From contig DFSH01000044.1 of the NCBI GenBank assembly GCA_002378565.1, positions 1-11,466 on the forward strand: 11,466 bases of DNA. Reading direction: 5' to 3'. A program made the translations under genes and the position numbers. Below are positions 1 through 7,283 of this stretch, one piece after another (position 1 is the stretch's first letter; each line of letters begins with the position of its first letter). The DNA comes from Flavobacteriales bacterium UBA3442 (lineage in GTDB: Bacteria; Bacteroidota; Bacteroidia; Flavobacteriales; Schleiferiaceae). Under the pieces are notes generated by a model. The model had not been told where the DNA came from and did not search any database. It worked only from the letters and a program-made list of their open reading frames with translations.

Positions 1-543
1 TCCCTGGCTTCCATCATGGCTTTTGAGGCCATTGATCAAATACGCTTGGTAGGCAAGGTTTAGCTCTGGCATGACACCTTGAAAGCCAACACCCATTTCA
101 CGCCAAGTGCTGGGGATCAAGTATTTGTCAACATGTGGACGCTCAACGCCATGAAATGTGGTGGGCTCATGGTATTCATTCACCAGACCCATGGGAATGA
201 GCATTAATCCAGCTCGGAAGTTCAACCTGGGTGAAATCCGATGCTGTATGAATGCCTGCTCAAGGTAAATTTCATTCGCATGCTCTACCTCTATTTCTGA
301 AAGGAACTGCGTCTTTTCATCAAATTTGTAACCGGTGAACAATATGAATCGTCGGGCATCCAGTTTGCCATTTCGCATGGTTGACGCATCCATTTTCTGG
401 TTGTAAATCAGCTCCCCATAACCTCGCAAACTCAATGACTCATTGGCACTAAGTATTTTACTTGCAGTGTTGTTGTAAGTGTTCGTTTGAGCAATCGCTG
501 AAGCTGAGAGGGTAATGGATGCGGTTAGCAGGAGGTGCTTCAT
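1..543 (-). CDS. Porin-like outer-membrane beta-barrel protein (partial, C-terminus off window)
   Basis: I translated this reading frame by hand from the ATG at 543; it stays open for 181 codons to the window edge, so the C-terminal part and the stop are missing. Residues 1-18 form a signal peptide ending in SAIAQ. Mature-protein landmarks are RGYGEL (40-45), SEIEVEHANE (82-91), an EQAF strand (95-98), then PMGLVNEYHEPTTF (117-130), GVERPHVD (132-139) and IPSTWREMG (143-151). This pattern of alternating hydrophobic strands with conserved turns matches the Bacteroidota porins often annotated as phosphate-selective porin O/P-like. The likely role is passive uptake across the outer membrane; the substrate cannot be read from sequence, and the phosphate label is by family resemblance only. 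A perfect TATGTTTG box lies 32 bases upstream of the start, so it is probably transcribed from its own promoter. Confidence 0.8.
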   Translation of the reverse strand, partial: MKHLLLTASITLSASAIAQTNTYNNTASKILSANESLSLRGYGELIYNQKMDASTMRNGKLDARRFILFTGYKFDEKTQFLSEIEVEHANEIYLEQAFIQHRISPRLNFRAGLMLIPMGLVNEYHEPTTFHGVERPHVDKYLIPSTWREMGVGFQGVMPELNLAYQAYLINGLKSHDGSQG

Positions 544-575
544 GATCTTTTATTTAGAAGGTTTTAATCGGTGCG

Positions 576-583
576 CAAACATA
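576..583 (-). promoter_or_regulatory. Bacteroidota -7 box of the porin-like gene
   Basis: On the minus strand this reads TATGTTTG, a perfect match to the Bacteroidota primary sigma -7 consensus TAnnTTTG. It lies 32 bases before the porin ATG, leaving a short AT-rich leader. I could not find a TTG-type -33 element at the usual 19-22 base spacing. Confidence 0.6.
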
Positions 584-618
584 CAATAGAATGATTCCAG
601 ATAAGAGATCTAAAGGTT

Positions 619-644
619 ATTTTTAAGTTAAATTCATTAAAAAT
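619..644. repeat. AT-rich perfect inverted repeat upstream of the porin promoter
   Basis: ATTTTTAA (619-626) and TTAAAAAT (637-644) are perfect 8-base inverted repeats around a 10-base loop. The centre lies about 50 bases upstream of the porin -7 box. It could be a regulator binding site or simply an AT-rich upstream element; arms made only of A and T can arise by chance. Apart from this repeat, the promoter and the tRNA terminator, I see nothing in the 544-757 spacer. Confidence 0.35.
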
Positions 645-718
645 CAAGGGGGGTCAAAATAGCCAGCCATGAAACCAAAAAACTACCTCCTTGGAGAAAG
701 CTTCAAACAGTCAGTCAA

Positions 719-750
719 CAAAAAACCCGCACAGTTTCCTGGGCGGGTTT
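719..750 (-). terminator. Intrinsic terminator of tRNA-Ser
   Basis: Read on the minus strand, AAACCCGC (750-743) pairs with GCGGGTTT (730-723) around a 12-base loop, and the RNA continues into a run of six U residues. It starts 7 bases past the tRNA CCA end, so it should end the tRNA transcript. Confidence 0.85.
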
Positions 751-756
751 GCTTTC

Positions 757-845
<89 letters not shown>

Positions 846-854
846 AATGCGGCA

Positions 855-862
855 CAAAAGTA
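855..862 (-). promoter_or_regulatory. -7 box of the tRNA-Ser promoter
   Basis: Minus strand TACTTTTG is a perfect TAnnTTTG box ending 9 bases before the mature tRNA 5' end, so transcription would start only a few bases before it. At the expected -33 position the sequence is GGTG, a poor match to TTG. The upstream half of the promoter overlaps the start of the divergent GWxTD gene. Confidence 0.65.
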
Positions 863-864
863 AT

Positions 865-872
865 TAACTTGA
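865..872 (+). promoter_or_regulatory. Candidate -7 box of the GWxTD gene (leaderless arrangement)
   Basis: TAACTTGA matches TAnnTTTG at four of six fixed positions and ends 4 bases before the ATG at 877. aroQ has the same TAACTT-N6-ATG layout. No TTG lies at -33; that position falls within the divergent tRNA gene. Weak alone; listed because the spacing recurs in this window. Confidence 0.35.
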
Positions 873-876
873 GCCC

Positions 877-2349
877 ATGATACACCGCATCATGGACAAA
901 CACCCATATCAGTCGCTAAAGCTTAGCATCCTTCTGTTGATGAGTGGATTAAGTGTATTCTCGCAAAGTGTCAGTCCACAGATAGCTGTCCAAGCATTGC
1001 CTTACTGGCATCCGGAAATCGGCCATTATGTTGATGTCCTGCTTTCCATGCAACGAGAGGCCTCGTTTGAATCACACAGCATGGATATTTCCTTGGTCAT
1101 TCATCGCAAAGACGGCATGGCCTCCATGGACCGCATCAACATCTCTCTTCCACCAGGGGAGCCCTCAACTTTTGTACAGGGCGTCCGCCTACCCGCAGAC
1201 ACTGGGCTTTGGATTGTGTCCATCGCCTTTGAGCATTCACCTGACTTGTGGGATAGCCTTCAAGGTCAAATTCACATCGCTGATATCCAGGCATCCATCT
1301 CAAAAATATTGCTGACAGAAGAGGCCTTGGTTAGCGCAACCGTCCTGCCCTGGATGGCCCGTTATGGTTTTACTACCCAGCCATTGCCTCAAATTGGAGA
1401 AGCATGGATCACAGGGGACAGCGCAACCCTGCGATTTTACACAGAAACCTATGGCCTACCCCAAGGCAAACGGGGCTTGTTGAGCTATGAACTCCAAAGC
1501 ACCAGCAATGAAAACCTCGGGATTTACAATGGCCAAGTCATGATCCCTGCGGGACAAGTCCTTCAACCCAACATGCAAAGCATGGATATCTCAGCACTGC
1601 CATCGGGGCATTACAACCTGGTCATGAAGCTGTGGGTCGAAGGCAACGATAGCGCAGCATCTGACATCACCAGCATCACCTTCAATCGGTACAACCCACA
1701 AGAGCTGGAATCACTCAGCACCACATCCCTAATGCCACACTGGGTGGCGCTACTTGGAACGGGTGACAGTTTAGACTTTAACATCAGCAGCCTCTACCCC
1801 ATTGCCACATCAAACCAACGACGCCAACTGGATCATTTACTTGAAAGCGGCAACGACACCTTGAAATGGCGCTTTGGCCAACGCTACTGGCAAGAAAATC
1901 ACCTGAGCAATCCTGAGGCAGCCTGCAAGTCCTACCAAGCCATTGTTGCAGAGGTTGAAAGGACCTATGGCAGCCGAGCCATTCATGGATTTCTAACGGA
2001 TAGAGGACGAATCTTCCTGCAATATGGCACACCCACATTGACAGAGAAACGGCCCTTTGAAAACGATGGTTACCCTTATGAAATCTGGCAATACAACCAA
2101 CTGGAAGCCAGCAATGCTCCCTACCAGATCAATAAGTTATTTGTCTTTGTCAACAACAGCACCGTTGGCAGGAACTACGACCTCATCCACTCCAATGCCA
2201 TTGGTGAAATGCAAAACCCGAAATGGCGGATAGCCATCCAGAAACGATCCTACATCACCGATGACATCGACCAAACAGGGTCCAGTGATGGTGAGAAATT
2301 TGGGTCGCGCATCAACAACAACATCTTTTTCAACTCAGGGGGCGGATGA
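877..2349 (+). CDS. GWxTD domain-containing exported protein
   Basis: This 490-residue protein begins with a charged stretch and a hydrophobic segment (about residues 15-29, ending VFSQS), a signal peptide that should send it to the periplasm or outer surface. Residues 30-290 look beta-rich, as in Ig-like or macroglobulin-like folds. The C-terminal region carries the GWxTD domain: GFLTDRGRIFLQYGTP (371-386; here GFLTD instead of GWxTD), YPYEIWQY (399-406) and DLIHS followed by GEMQNPKWR. The domain is widespread in Bacteroidota and has no established biochemical function. ATG at 877 is used because a candidate promoter lies 4 bases before it; ATG at 892 (residue 6) is an alternative. The TGA stop overlaps the next start (ATGA, 2346-2349), so it is probably translationally coupled to the glycosyltransferase, which suggests a cell-surface role. 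Confidence 0.88.
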   Translation: MIHRIMDKHPYQSLKLSILLLMSGLSVFSQSVSPQIAVQALPYWHPEIGHYVDVLLSMQREASFESHSMDISLVIHRKDGMASMDRINISLPPGEPSTFVQGVRLPADTGLWIVSIAFEHSPDLWDSLQGQIHIADIQASISKILLTEEALVSATVLPWMARYGFTTQPLPQIGEAWITGDSATLRFYTETYGLPQGKRGLLSYELQSTSNENLGIYNGQVMIPAGQVLQPNMQSMDISALPSGHYNLVMKLWVEGNDSAASDITSITFNRYNPQELESLSTTSLMPHWVALLGTGDSLDFNISSLYPIATSNQRRQLDHLLESGNDTLKWRFGQRYWQENHLSNPEAACKSYQAIVAEVERTYGSRAIHGFLTDRGRIFLQYGTPTLTEKRPFENDGYPYEIWQYNQLEASNAPYQINKLFVFVNNSTVGRNYDLIHSNAIGEMQNPKWRIAIQKRSYITDDIDQTGSSDGEKFGSRINNNIFFNSGGG

Positions 2350-3383
2350 AACATGTTGCAGTCATCATCCTCAACTGGAATGGCAAGCACTGGCTTGAAT
2401 CCTTCCTGAATCTTGTCGTTGAACGCAGCCCTGGAGCAAGGGTCATCGTTGCAGACAACGGAAGCAGCGACAACTCCCAATCATGGGTTGCCGCCAATGC
2501 ACCATCCGTTGAATGGCTTGGCCTAGGGAGCAATCACGGCTATGCTGGCGGCTACAACCGAGCCCTATCTGAGATCAAGGATGTCCGTTATGCCGTCTTG
2601 ATGAACTCAGACATCGAGCCCCTTGAAGGATGGTTGGCACCCCTGGTTGACCGAATGGACGCCAGCGAAAACCTCGCTGCCATCCAACCAAAAATCCTTG
2701 ACCACAAACGACCTGACCACTTTGAGTACGCTGGTGCAGCAGGCGGCTACATGGACGCACTGGCCTACCCCTTTGCCGCAGGTCGTGTGATGTCACACAT
2801 TGAAAAAGACCATGGACAGTATGACACGGTGGATGGACAAATCTGCCGCAAGGTCTTTTGGGCCTCTGGTGCCTGCTTGATGGTACGGGTCTCAGCCTAC
2901 CAGCAAGCTGGGGGGCTTGACGAACAACTCTTCGCTCACATGGAAGAAATCGACCTATGCTGGCGCATGCAACTGCATGGTTACAGCATCGAAGCCCATG
3001 GTGGCTCATCCGTCTTGCATGTTGGGGGTGGTACACTCAATGCCTTATCGCCCCAGAAAACCTTTTTGAACTTCAGAAACAGCCTGCTCATCGTCGTTAA
3101 AAACCTTCCCACAGGATCGGCCATGCGGATTCTAGCAGCTCGGCTGTTCTTGGATGGTCTGGCTGGGTTGGTCTACTTAAGACAAGGCAAAGGCAGCCAT
3201 TGCTGGGCAATTGTGCGTGCACACAGGGACTTTTACCGCCTATTCAGTAGCTTCTCATTGAGACCTAATGCAAAGAAGGGATGGCCAAGCAATGGCCGCT
3301 ACAAAGGCTCTATCCTATGGGATGTTTACGTCAAAAAGCAAATGGTTATCCAGCCTTCTGCCCTAGCGACCTCAAGGCACTGA
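2346..3383 (+). CDS. Family 2 glycosyltransferase (rhamnosyltransferase-like)
   Basis: This 345-residue GT-A-fold enzyme shows the family 2 signature in order: NWNG (10-13), the nucleotide-binding DNGSSDNS (37-44), N-x-GYAGGYN (63-71), and NSD (87-89) standing in for the metal-binding DXD. SGACLMVR follows, then EEIDLCWR (200-207) with the predicted catalytic acid. It most resembles WbbL-like rhamnosyl- and related transferases that act on lipid-linked or surface glycans from nucleotide sugars at the inner face of the membrane; donor and acceptor are unknown. No clear transmembrane helix is evident, so it is probably peripheral. The start overlaps the GWxTD stop by 4 bases, indicating co-translation. 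The stop lies 8 bases from the convergent xerD stop, with no hairpin terminator visible between them. Confidence 0.92.
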   Translation: MKHVAVIILNWNGKHWLESFLNLVVERSPGARVIVADNGSSDNSQSWVAANAPSVEWLGLGSNHGYAGGYNRALSEIKDVRYAVLMNSDIEPLEGWLAPLVDRMDASENLAAIQPKILDHKRPDHFEYAGAAGGYMDALAYPFAAGRVMSHIEKDHGQYDTVDGQICRKVFWASGACLMVRVSAYQQAGGLDEQLFAHMEEIDLCWRMQLHGYSIEAHGGSSVLHVGGGTLNALSPQKTFLNFRNSLLIVVKNLPTGSAMRILAARLFLDGLAGLVYLRQGKGSHCWAIVRAHRDFYRLFSSFSLRPNAKKGWPSNGRYKGSILWDVYVKKQMVIQPSALATSRH

Positions 3384-3391
3384 TCACATCC

Positions 3392-4285
3392 TCACCGGTT
3401 AGCCTGCGGGTGGTAACGCTTCATCGTATCCTCCAACTGTTTTTGCTCCAAGTGGGCGTAAATCTCTGTGCTGGTGATGCTAACATGACCTAGAAGTACC
3501 TGAACCATGCGAATATCTGCCCCATTTTGCACCAAATGGGTGGCAAAGCTATGCCGAATGCTATGCGGGCTGATGTTCTTTTCAATTCCTGCCCGTTCAA
3601 CCAGCTGCTTCAAACGTTTGAACACTGACACACGACTCAACCTTCCTCCCCGTTGGTTGAGGAATACATGGTCAGAAAAGTCTGGTTGAACCTTGCCATG
3701 CGCCCGCACCTGCAAGAGGTAATGCTTCAGGACCCTCACTGCCTCATCATGCAAGGGCAGTAAACGCTGCTTGTCGCCCTTGCCAATCACCCGCATGACC
3801 TTGTTGTCAAGGTCCAAATCCCTGATGCGAAGCTCAATGAGTTCACTCACCCTGATACCCGAGGCATACATGGTCTCCAACATGGCGTGATCGCGTTCCC
3901 CACCAGGTGCACCACGCTCAATGGCATCAAACAAGCATTGCATCTCAGCTTCCGTTAAAAACACCGGCAGGTAGCTGGGCTTCATCGGCGCCTCAATGCC
4001 CTCCATGGGGTTGATTAGACCTTCCACCTCATCAACAAGGAAGCGGTAGAACATCCGCATGGTCGATCGCATGCGTGACTGAGAGTTGGCAGAACGCCCT
4101 TGCTTTGCCACATGCTGAATGAAATGCCTTGCTGCCTCCTGGTTCATCGCCGTCGGCTCAATGCCCTCAGCCCATTGAGCCAGGGACTTGAGGTCTTGCG
4201 CGTAGGCCTTTTGCGTGTGTTCACTCAAGCCACGCTCCAATTTAAGGTAGTCCATGAAGTTGCGAATTGCTTGTGGCCAGGTCAT
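3392..4285 (-). CDS. xerD: Tyrosine recombinase XerD
   Basis: This 297-residue protein has an N-terminal SAM-like core-binding domain (about 1-90, with the family-typical LKLERGLSEHTQKAY) and a C-terminal catalytic domain. All six catalytic residues are visible: R145 (ASGIRVSEL), K169 (GKGDKQR), H241 and R244 (HSIRHSFATHL), H267 (LLGH) and nucleophile Y276 (STEIYAH). From memory of E. coli XerD numbering each is offset by exactly three residues, so it is close to full length and intact. With XerC it should resolve chromosome dimers at dif during division. The setting (single gene divergent from aroQ, no excisionase, no att repeats or cargo) argues against a mobile-element integrase. A good TTTG-N20-TACTTTCA promoter ends 4 bases before ATG, supporting this start. 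Confidence 0.95.
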   Translation of the reverse strand: MTWPQAIRNFMDYLKLERGLSEHTQKAYAQDLKSLAQWAEGIEPTAMNQEAARHFIQHVAKQGRSANSQSRMRSTMRMFYRFLVDEVEGLINPMEGIEAPMKPSYLPVFLTEAEMQCLFDAIERGAPGGERDHAMLETMYASGIRVSELIELRIRDLDLDNKVMRVIGKGDKQRLLPLHDEAVRVLKHYLLQVRAHGKVQPDFSDHVFLNQRGGRLSRVSVFKRLKQLVERAGIEKNISPHSIRHSFATHLVQNGADIRMVQVLLGHVSITSTEIYAHLEQKQLEDTMKRYHPQANR

Positions 4286-4289
4286 GCCA

Positions 4290-4321
4290 TGAAAGTAGGC
4301 ATCATCTCATGGTAAGGCAAA
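4290..4321 (-). promoter_or_regulatory. Candidate xerD promoter (near-leaderless)
   Basis: On the minus strand TTTG (4321-4318) is followed after 20 bases by TACTTTCA (4297-4290), a four-of-six match to TAnnTTTG. The xerD ATG begins 4 bases later. The -33 match and ideal spacing make this better supported than the -7 box alone. It shares its 60-base intergenic region with the aroQ promoter. Confidence 0.5.
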
Positions 4322-4333
4322 TCCAACATGACC

Positions 4334-4341
4334 TAACTTCG
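4334..4341 (+). promoter_or_regulatory. Candidate -7 box of aroQ (leaderless arrangement)
   Basis: TAACTTCG matches TAnnTTTG at five of six positions and ends exactly 4 bases before the aroQ ATG. No TTG is present at the expected -33 spacing. Confidence 0.4.
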
Positions 4342-4345
4342 CCCC

Positions 4346-4780
4346 ATGGAACTCCACATTGTACATGGCGCCAACCTAGGCGAGCTTGGCAAGCGCCAAC
4401 CAGAAATGTATGGCAATCAAACCCTGGCCATGCAAGTCCCCCTGTGGGAAGGGTGGCTCAACCAAAGCTGGCCCGATGTCCAGCTGCATCACTTTCAAAG
4501 TGACATAGAAGGCGAATTGGTTCAATACCTTCACAAGCATGATGGTCCCGACGTGGGCTTTCTGATCAATGCCGGTGGCTACACACACAGCTCAGTGGTA
4601 TTGGCCGACGCCATTGCCAGTCTGGACGCATCCTGCTTGGAAATCCACTTAAGTCACACTTACGCACGGGAAGACTACAGGCATGTGTCTTTGATGGCTC
4701 CCCATGTGATTGGAACGATCTCAGGGCTTGGATGGTTGGGTTACCGACTAGGTATGGAAGCCTTGCTCTGCAAGGACTGA
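4346..4780 (+). CDS. aroQ: Type II 3-dehydroquinate dehydratase
   Basis: At 144 residues this is the normal size for the dodecameric type II enzyme, which converts 3-dehydroquinate to 3-dehydroshikimate in the cytosolic shikimate pathway. The family blocks are present: GANLGELGKRQPEMYG (8-23) with lid arginine R17 and catalytic base Y22; INAGGYTHSS (74-83) with N75 and H81; EIHLSH (99-104) with catalytic H101; R108; and GLGWLGYRL. The second block usually reads NPGAYTH; here proline is replaced by alanine and the following alanine by glycine, and the usual asparagine after HLS is histidine, so it is somewhat divergent but all expected catalytic residues remain. It is transcribed away from xerD. 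Its stop lies 3 bases from the stop of the convergent glycosyltransferase gene. Confidence 0.95.
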   Translation: MELHIVHGANLGELGKRQPEMYGNQTLAMQVPLWEGWLNQSWPDVQLHHFQSDIEGELVQYLHKHDGPDVGFLINAGGYTHSSVVLADAIASLDASCLEIHLSHTYAREDYRHVSLMAPHVIGTISGLGWLGYRLGMEALLCKD

Positions 4781-4783
4781 CCT

Positions 4784-5752
4784 TTATTTTGCAGGTCGCC
4801 CCACCAGGGCAGCCATGAAGCCTGACGCATAGCCAGCAAACATCACCGCAGTTGACACCATAGAAAGCAAGCCAACAAAAGGGTTGAGATGCTTGATGGA
4901 ACTCAGGATAGCAATCACCAAGAAGTAGGCGTGAAAGGCATAAATACCCAGCGTAAAGACCTGTGTCACATGCAAGGCAAAGGCTGCCACCCAAGTAAGC
5001 ATAAAAACAGCAGGGAAGGCATGCGTAGCCTTCATCTGTCCCTTGTGCTGCCTTGCTAAGGCAATGCGCGCAGAACCAAATCGCCTCACCTGCTTGTAAA
5101 ATTGGCCTAAATTAGATCGGCGTTTATGCCAGACCACGGCCTCTGGAATCAATCCCACCTTGTAGCCAGCCTCGTTGATTCGGATTGACAGCTCAACATC
5201 CTCGCCGCACTTGAAGGCTGTGTCGTAGCCTTTCACTGCCTTGAAGACCTTTGCTTTCATTCCCATGTTGAAACCTCTGGGGTAATACGTCGACGTGCTT
5301 TGCTTGCCGCCACGAATACCGCCAGTGGTCAATGGGCTAGTCATGGAATAGTTGATGGCCTTTTGCAAATGGGAAAAATCTGAAGGTGCCGCATCAGGAC
5401 CACCAAAGGCATCCCAACCATCCCTTGTTAACCCATGATCCACCTTATTGAGGTAGTCTTTTGGCAGCAAGCAATCAGAATCCAGGAAAATCAAGACATC
5501 GCCTTCTGCAGCTGCAGCAGCCAAGTTTCTGGCATCACTCACTGGCAAGAATTCCTGGTAAACCACCTTCACTGGCAAATCCACATCATTAGCTACCTGT
5601 TTGATGATTGGACGCAGGGCATCGCCCGGCGTGCCATCACCCAATATCACTTCAAAAGCCTCCCTAGGGTAGGACAGCTTAGCTATGGACGCGATGAATT
5701 CACTCACCTCATCCGGCCGCTTGAAGGTCGGTGAAATCAGAGAGTAGCGCAT
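4784..5752 (-). CDS. Membrane-anchored family 2 glycosyltransferase
   Basis: This 322-residue protein has an N-terminal GT-A domain (about 1-225): SPTFKRPDEV (7-16), a nucleotide-binding loop GDGTPGD (38-44) where DGS is more usual, metal-binding DSD (91-93), FNMGMKAKVF (161-170), and GED (183-185) with the predicted catalytic acid. A basic segment with RRFG (223-226) precedes about three hydrophobic helices (roughly 247-265, 266-285 and 292-317), so it should sit on the inner membrane with its active site in the cytoplasm. Donor and acceptor are unknown; such enzymes often extend lipid-linked sugars. Its start lies 1 base after the stop of the preceding glycosyltransferase, so the two are almost certainly co-transcribed and coupled. 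It is the last gene of the unit and converges on aroQ with a 3-base gap. Confidence 0.9.
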   Translation of the reverse strand: MRYSLISPTFKRPDEVSEFIASIAKLSYPREAFEVILGDGTPGDALRPIIKQVANDVDLPVKVVYQEFLPVSDARNLAAAAAEGDVLIFLDSDCLLPKDYLNKVDHGLTRDGWDAFGGPDAAPSDFSHLQKAINYSMTSPLTTGGIRGGKQSTSTYYPRGFNMGMKAKVFKAVKGYDTAFKCGEDVELSIRINEAGYKVGLIPEAVVWHKRRSNLGQFYKQVRRFGSARIALARQHKGQMKATHAFPAVFMLTWVAAFALHVTQVFTLGIYAFHAYFLVIAILSSIKHLNPFVGLLSMVSTAVMFAGYASGFMAALVGRPAK

Positions 5753-5753
5753 C

Positions 5754-6713
5754 TCAACCTTGATTGATGGTCTCGCCTATGAGATAGTCTGGCTTGCGCT
5801 TGCCTGACCGAACAACCAGCTCAGCAAGTAAACCCGTCACAAAGAGTTGGGTGCCTAGCACCATGCTGATTAAGAAAATGTAAAACAAGGGATCCTCTGT
5901 CACCAGACCTGGGCTCAGATCTTGAGATAGGCGCCATAGTTTCAAGCCACCAATCACAACCAGTGCAATGCCTGAGAAGAAAAACATGATCAAACCGAGG
6001 GTGCCAAACAGGTGCATGGGTCGGCGGCGAAATCTACTCACCATCGTAATGGTCACTAGGTCAAGCATGCCATTGAAGAATCGGCTCATGCCAAATTTTG
6101 TGCTGCCGTATTTTCTTGCTTGGTGTTGCACCACGCGCTCACCAATGCGACCGTAGCCTTGCATTTTTGCCAGCACCGGAATGTAACGGTGCATCTCGCC
6201 TTGAATCTCAACCGCTTGCGCCACTTCCAAACGGTAGGCCTTCAGTCCACAATTGAAATCGTGCAGATGGATGCCGCTCATTTTGCGTGCTACAGCATTG
6301 AACAACTTGGTAGGTAGGGTTTTTGTGATAGGATCATAGCGCTTCTTCTTCCAGCCACTGACCATGTCATAGCCTTCATCCACAACCATGGCAATCAAGC
6401 CAGGGATCTCATCTGGACTGTCTTGCAAATCTGCATCCATGGTAATCACCACAGAGCCCTTTGCACGAGCAAATCCCACATGCAAGGCCTCTGACTTGCC
6501 TTGGTTGCGCCTGAATTGAACAGCCGTAATAGCTTTGTTGTCCTTGGATAAGCCCTTCAACACATCCCATGAGCCATCGGTAGACCCATCGTCCACCAAG
6601 ACCATTTCATAGGCGATGCCTTCGCTCTGACATACACGGTCAACCCAAGCGCATAACTCAGGCAAGGACTCCTCTTCATTGAAGAGCGGAACGACAACAG
6701 TGAGATCCAACAT
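5754..6713 (-). CDS. DPMS/ArnC-like polyprenyl-phosphate glycosyltransferase
   Basis: This 319-residue protein matches the DPM1/GtrB/ArnC branch of family 2. Seen in order are VVVPLFNEEESLPEL (6-20), DDGSTDGS (41-48), RRNQGKSEAL (68-77), DADLQD (93-98, the metal-binding block), FNCGLKAYR (153-161), MHRYIP (174-179) and QARKYGSTKFG (198-208). Two transmembrane helices follow (about 234-256 and 277-303). Members transfer a sugar from a nucleotide donor to undecaprenyl phosphate at the cytoplasmic face, supplying flipped lipid-linked sugar for surface modification. The sugar is not predictable. The ATG follows directly on the TAA of the DUF4199 gene, and the next glycosyltransferase begins 1 base after its stop, so the three form one translational unit. 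Confidence 0.93.
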   Translation of the reverse strand: MLDLTVVVPLFNEEESLPELCAWVDRVCQSEGIAYEMVLVDDGSTDGSWDVLKGLSKDNKAITAVQFRRNQGKSEALHVGFARAKGSVVITMDADLQDSPDEIPGLIAMVVDEGYDMVSGWKKKRYDPITKTLPTKLFNAVARKMSGIHLHDFNCGLKAYRLEVAQAVEIQGEMHRYIPVLAKMQGYGRIGERVVQHQARKYGSTKFGMSRFFNGMLDLVTITMVSRFRRRPMHLFGTLGLIMFFFSGIALVVIGGLKLWRLSQDLSPGLVTEDPLFYIFLISMVLGTQLFVTGLLAELVVRSGKRKPDYLIGETINQG

Positions 6714-7265
6714 TTATTCGAATTCAGGGCGGTTTTTCTTGCTGACTGCAGCAACAACTAAACCAATGACCACATAGAAGGCCAGGCTCATGAACAATTG
6801 TTTGATGGTTCCTACCAGTCCAGGGTTTGCGATTTGTTCATGCAGATCATCTAGGTAGGCTTCGCCATCTTCAGCACCAGAAAATTTAGCTGCGTTTTCC
6901 AAAGCTTCTCCAGGCATCATGTCACGCATGTTTTCTACCATGCCATCTGCCAATCGGTTCCCTAAATCGCCATCAACGACTTGAAGGATTTGACCAAAGG
7001 CAAAGGAAAATACCGTGGCAATGAAAGATGCCAACACAAAGGCTGTGAATGCCTCCTTGAAGGTGGCAAAACCCCCATTGGTCTTCTTGTATGCGCGCAC
7101 CCCTAAAATCAATACCACCAAGGAAATCACGAAGACAAGTGACTGTGCCCAGGAGCTAATCATCAACAACTCATCCATGACATAGGCATAGGTGCTGAAA
7201 AGGATGGTTACGGCAGCAGCATAGAGACCATACTCTACGACAATTTTTTTCATAGATTCATTCAT
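6714..7265 (-). CDS. DUF4199 family membrane protein
   Basis: This 183-residue protein has four predicted transmembrane helices at about 10-30, 38-57, 72-95 and 153-174. A hydrophilic, acidic loop of some 55 residues lies between helices three and four (RLADGMVENMRDMMPGEAL and onward). The MKKIVVEYGLYAA start and the loop arrangement match DUF4199, a Bacteroidota family without known function. As I recall, DUF4199 genes often sit directly upstream of a DPMS-like glycosyltransferase, as here, which suggests a role in membrane or lipid-linked glycan processes; that is inference by context. The ATG at 7265 is used, but M5 at 7253 (MKKIV) is equally plausible and fits the family start better. It lies 18 bases after the nuclease stop and has a possible weak promoter of its own. 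Confidence 0.85.
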   Translation of the reverse strand: MNESMKKIVVEYGLYAAAVTILFSTYAYVMDELLMISSWAQSLVFVISLVVLILGVRAYKKTNGGFATFKEAFTAFVLASFIATVFSFAFGQILQVVDGDLGNRLADGMVENMRDMMPGEALENAAKFSGAEDGEAYLDDLHEQIANPGLVGTIKQLFMSLAFYVVIGLVVAAVSKKNRPEFE

Positions 7266-7283
7266 GGTGAAGGACTTTTTAAA

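Noticed and set aside
2575..3036. Long minus-strand frame of 153 codons inside the first glycosyltransferase gene
   Set aside because: The protein is rich in R, H, C and P with no recognisable motif, and the opposite strand encodes a clear family 2 glycosyltransferase.
3392..4285. Tyrosine recombinase as the integrase of a mobile element
   Set aside because: It has the length, catalytic spacing and N-terminal pattern of housekeeping XerD, lies next to aroQ, and has no att repeats, excisionase or cargo genes around it.
4566..4994. Minus-strand frame of 142 codons across the aroQ / glycosyltransferase junction
   Set aside because: It overlaps two well-supported genes in another frame and has cysteine-rich composition typical of a shadow frame.
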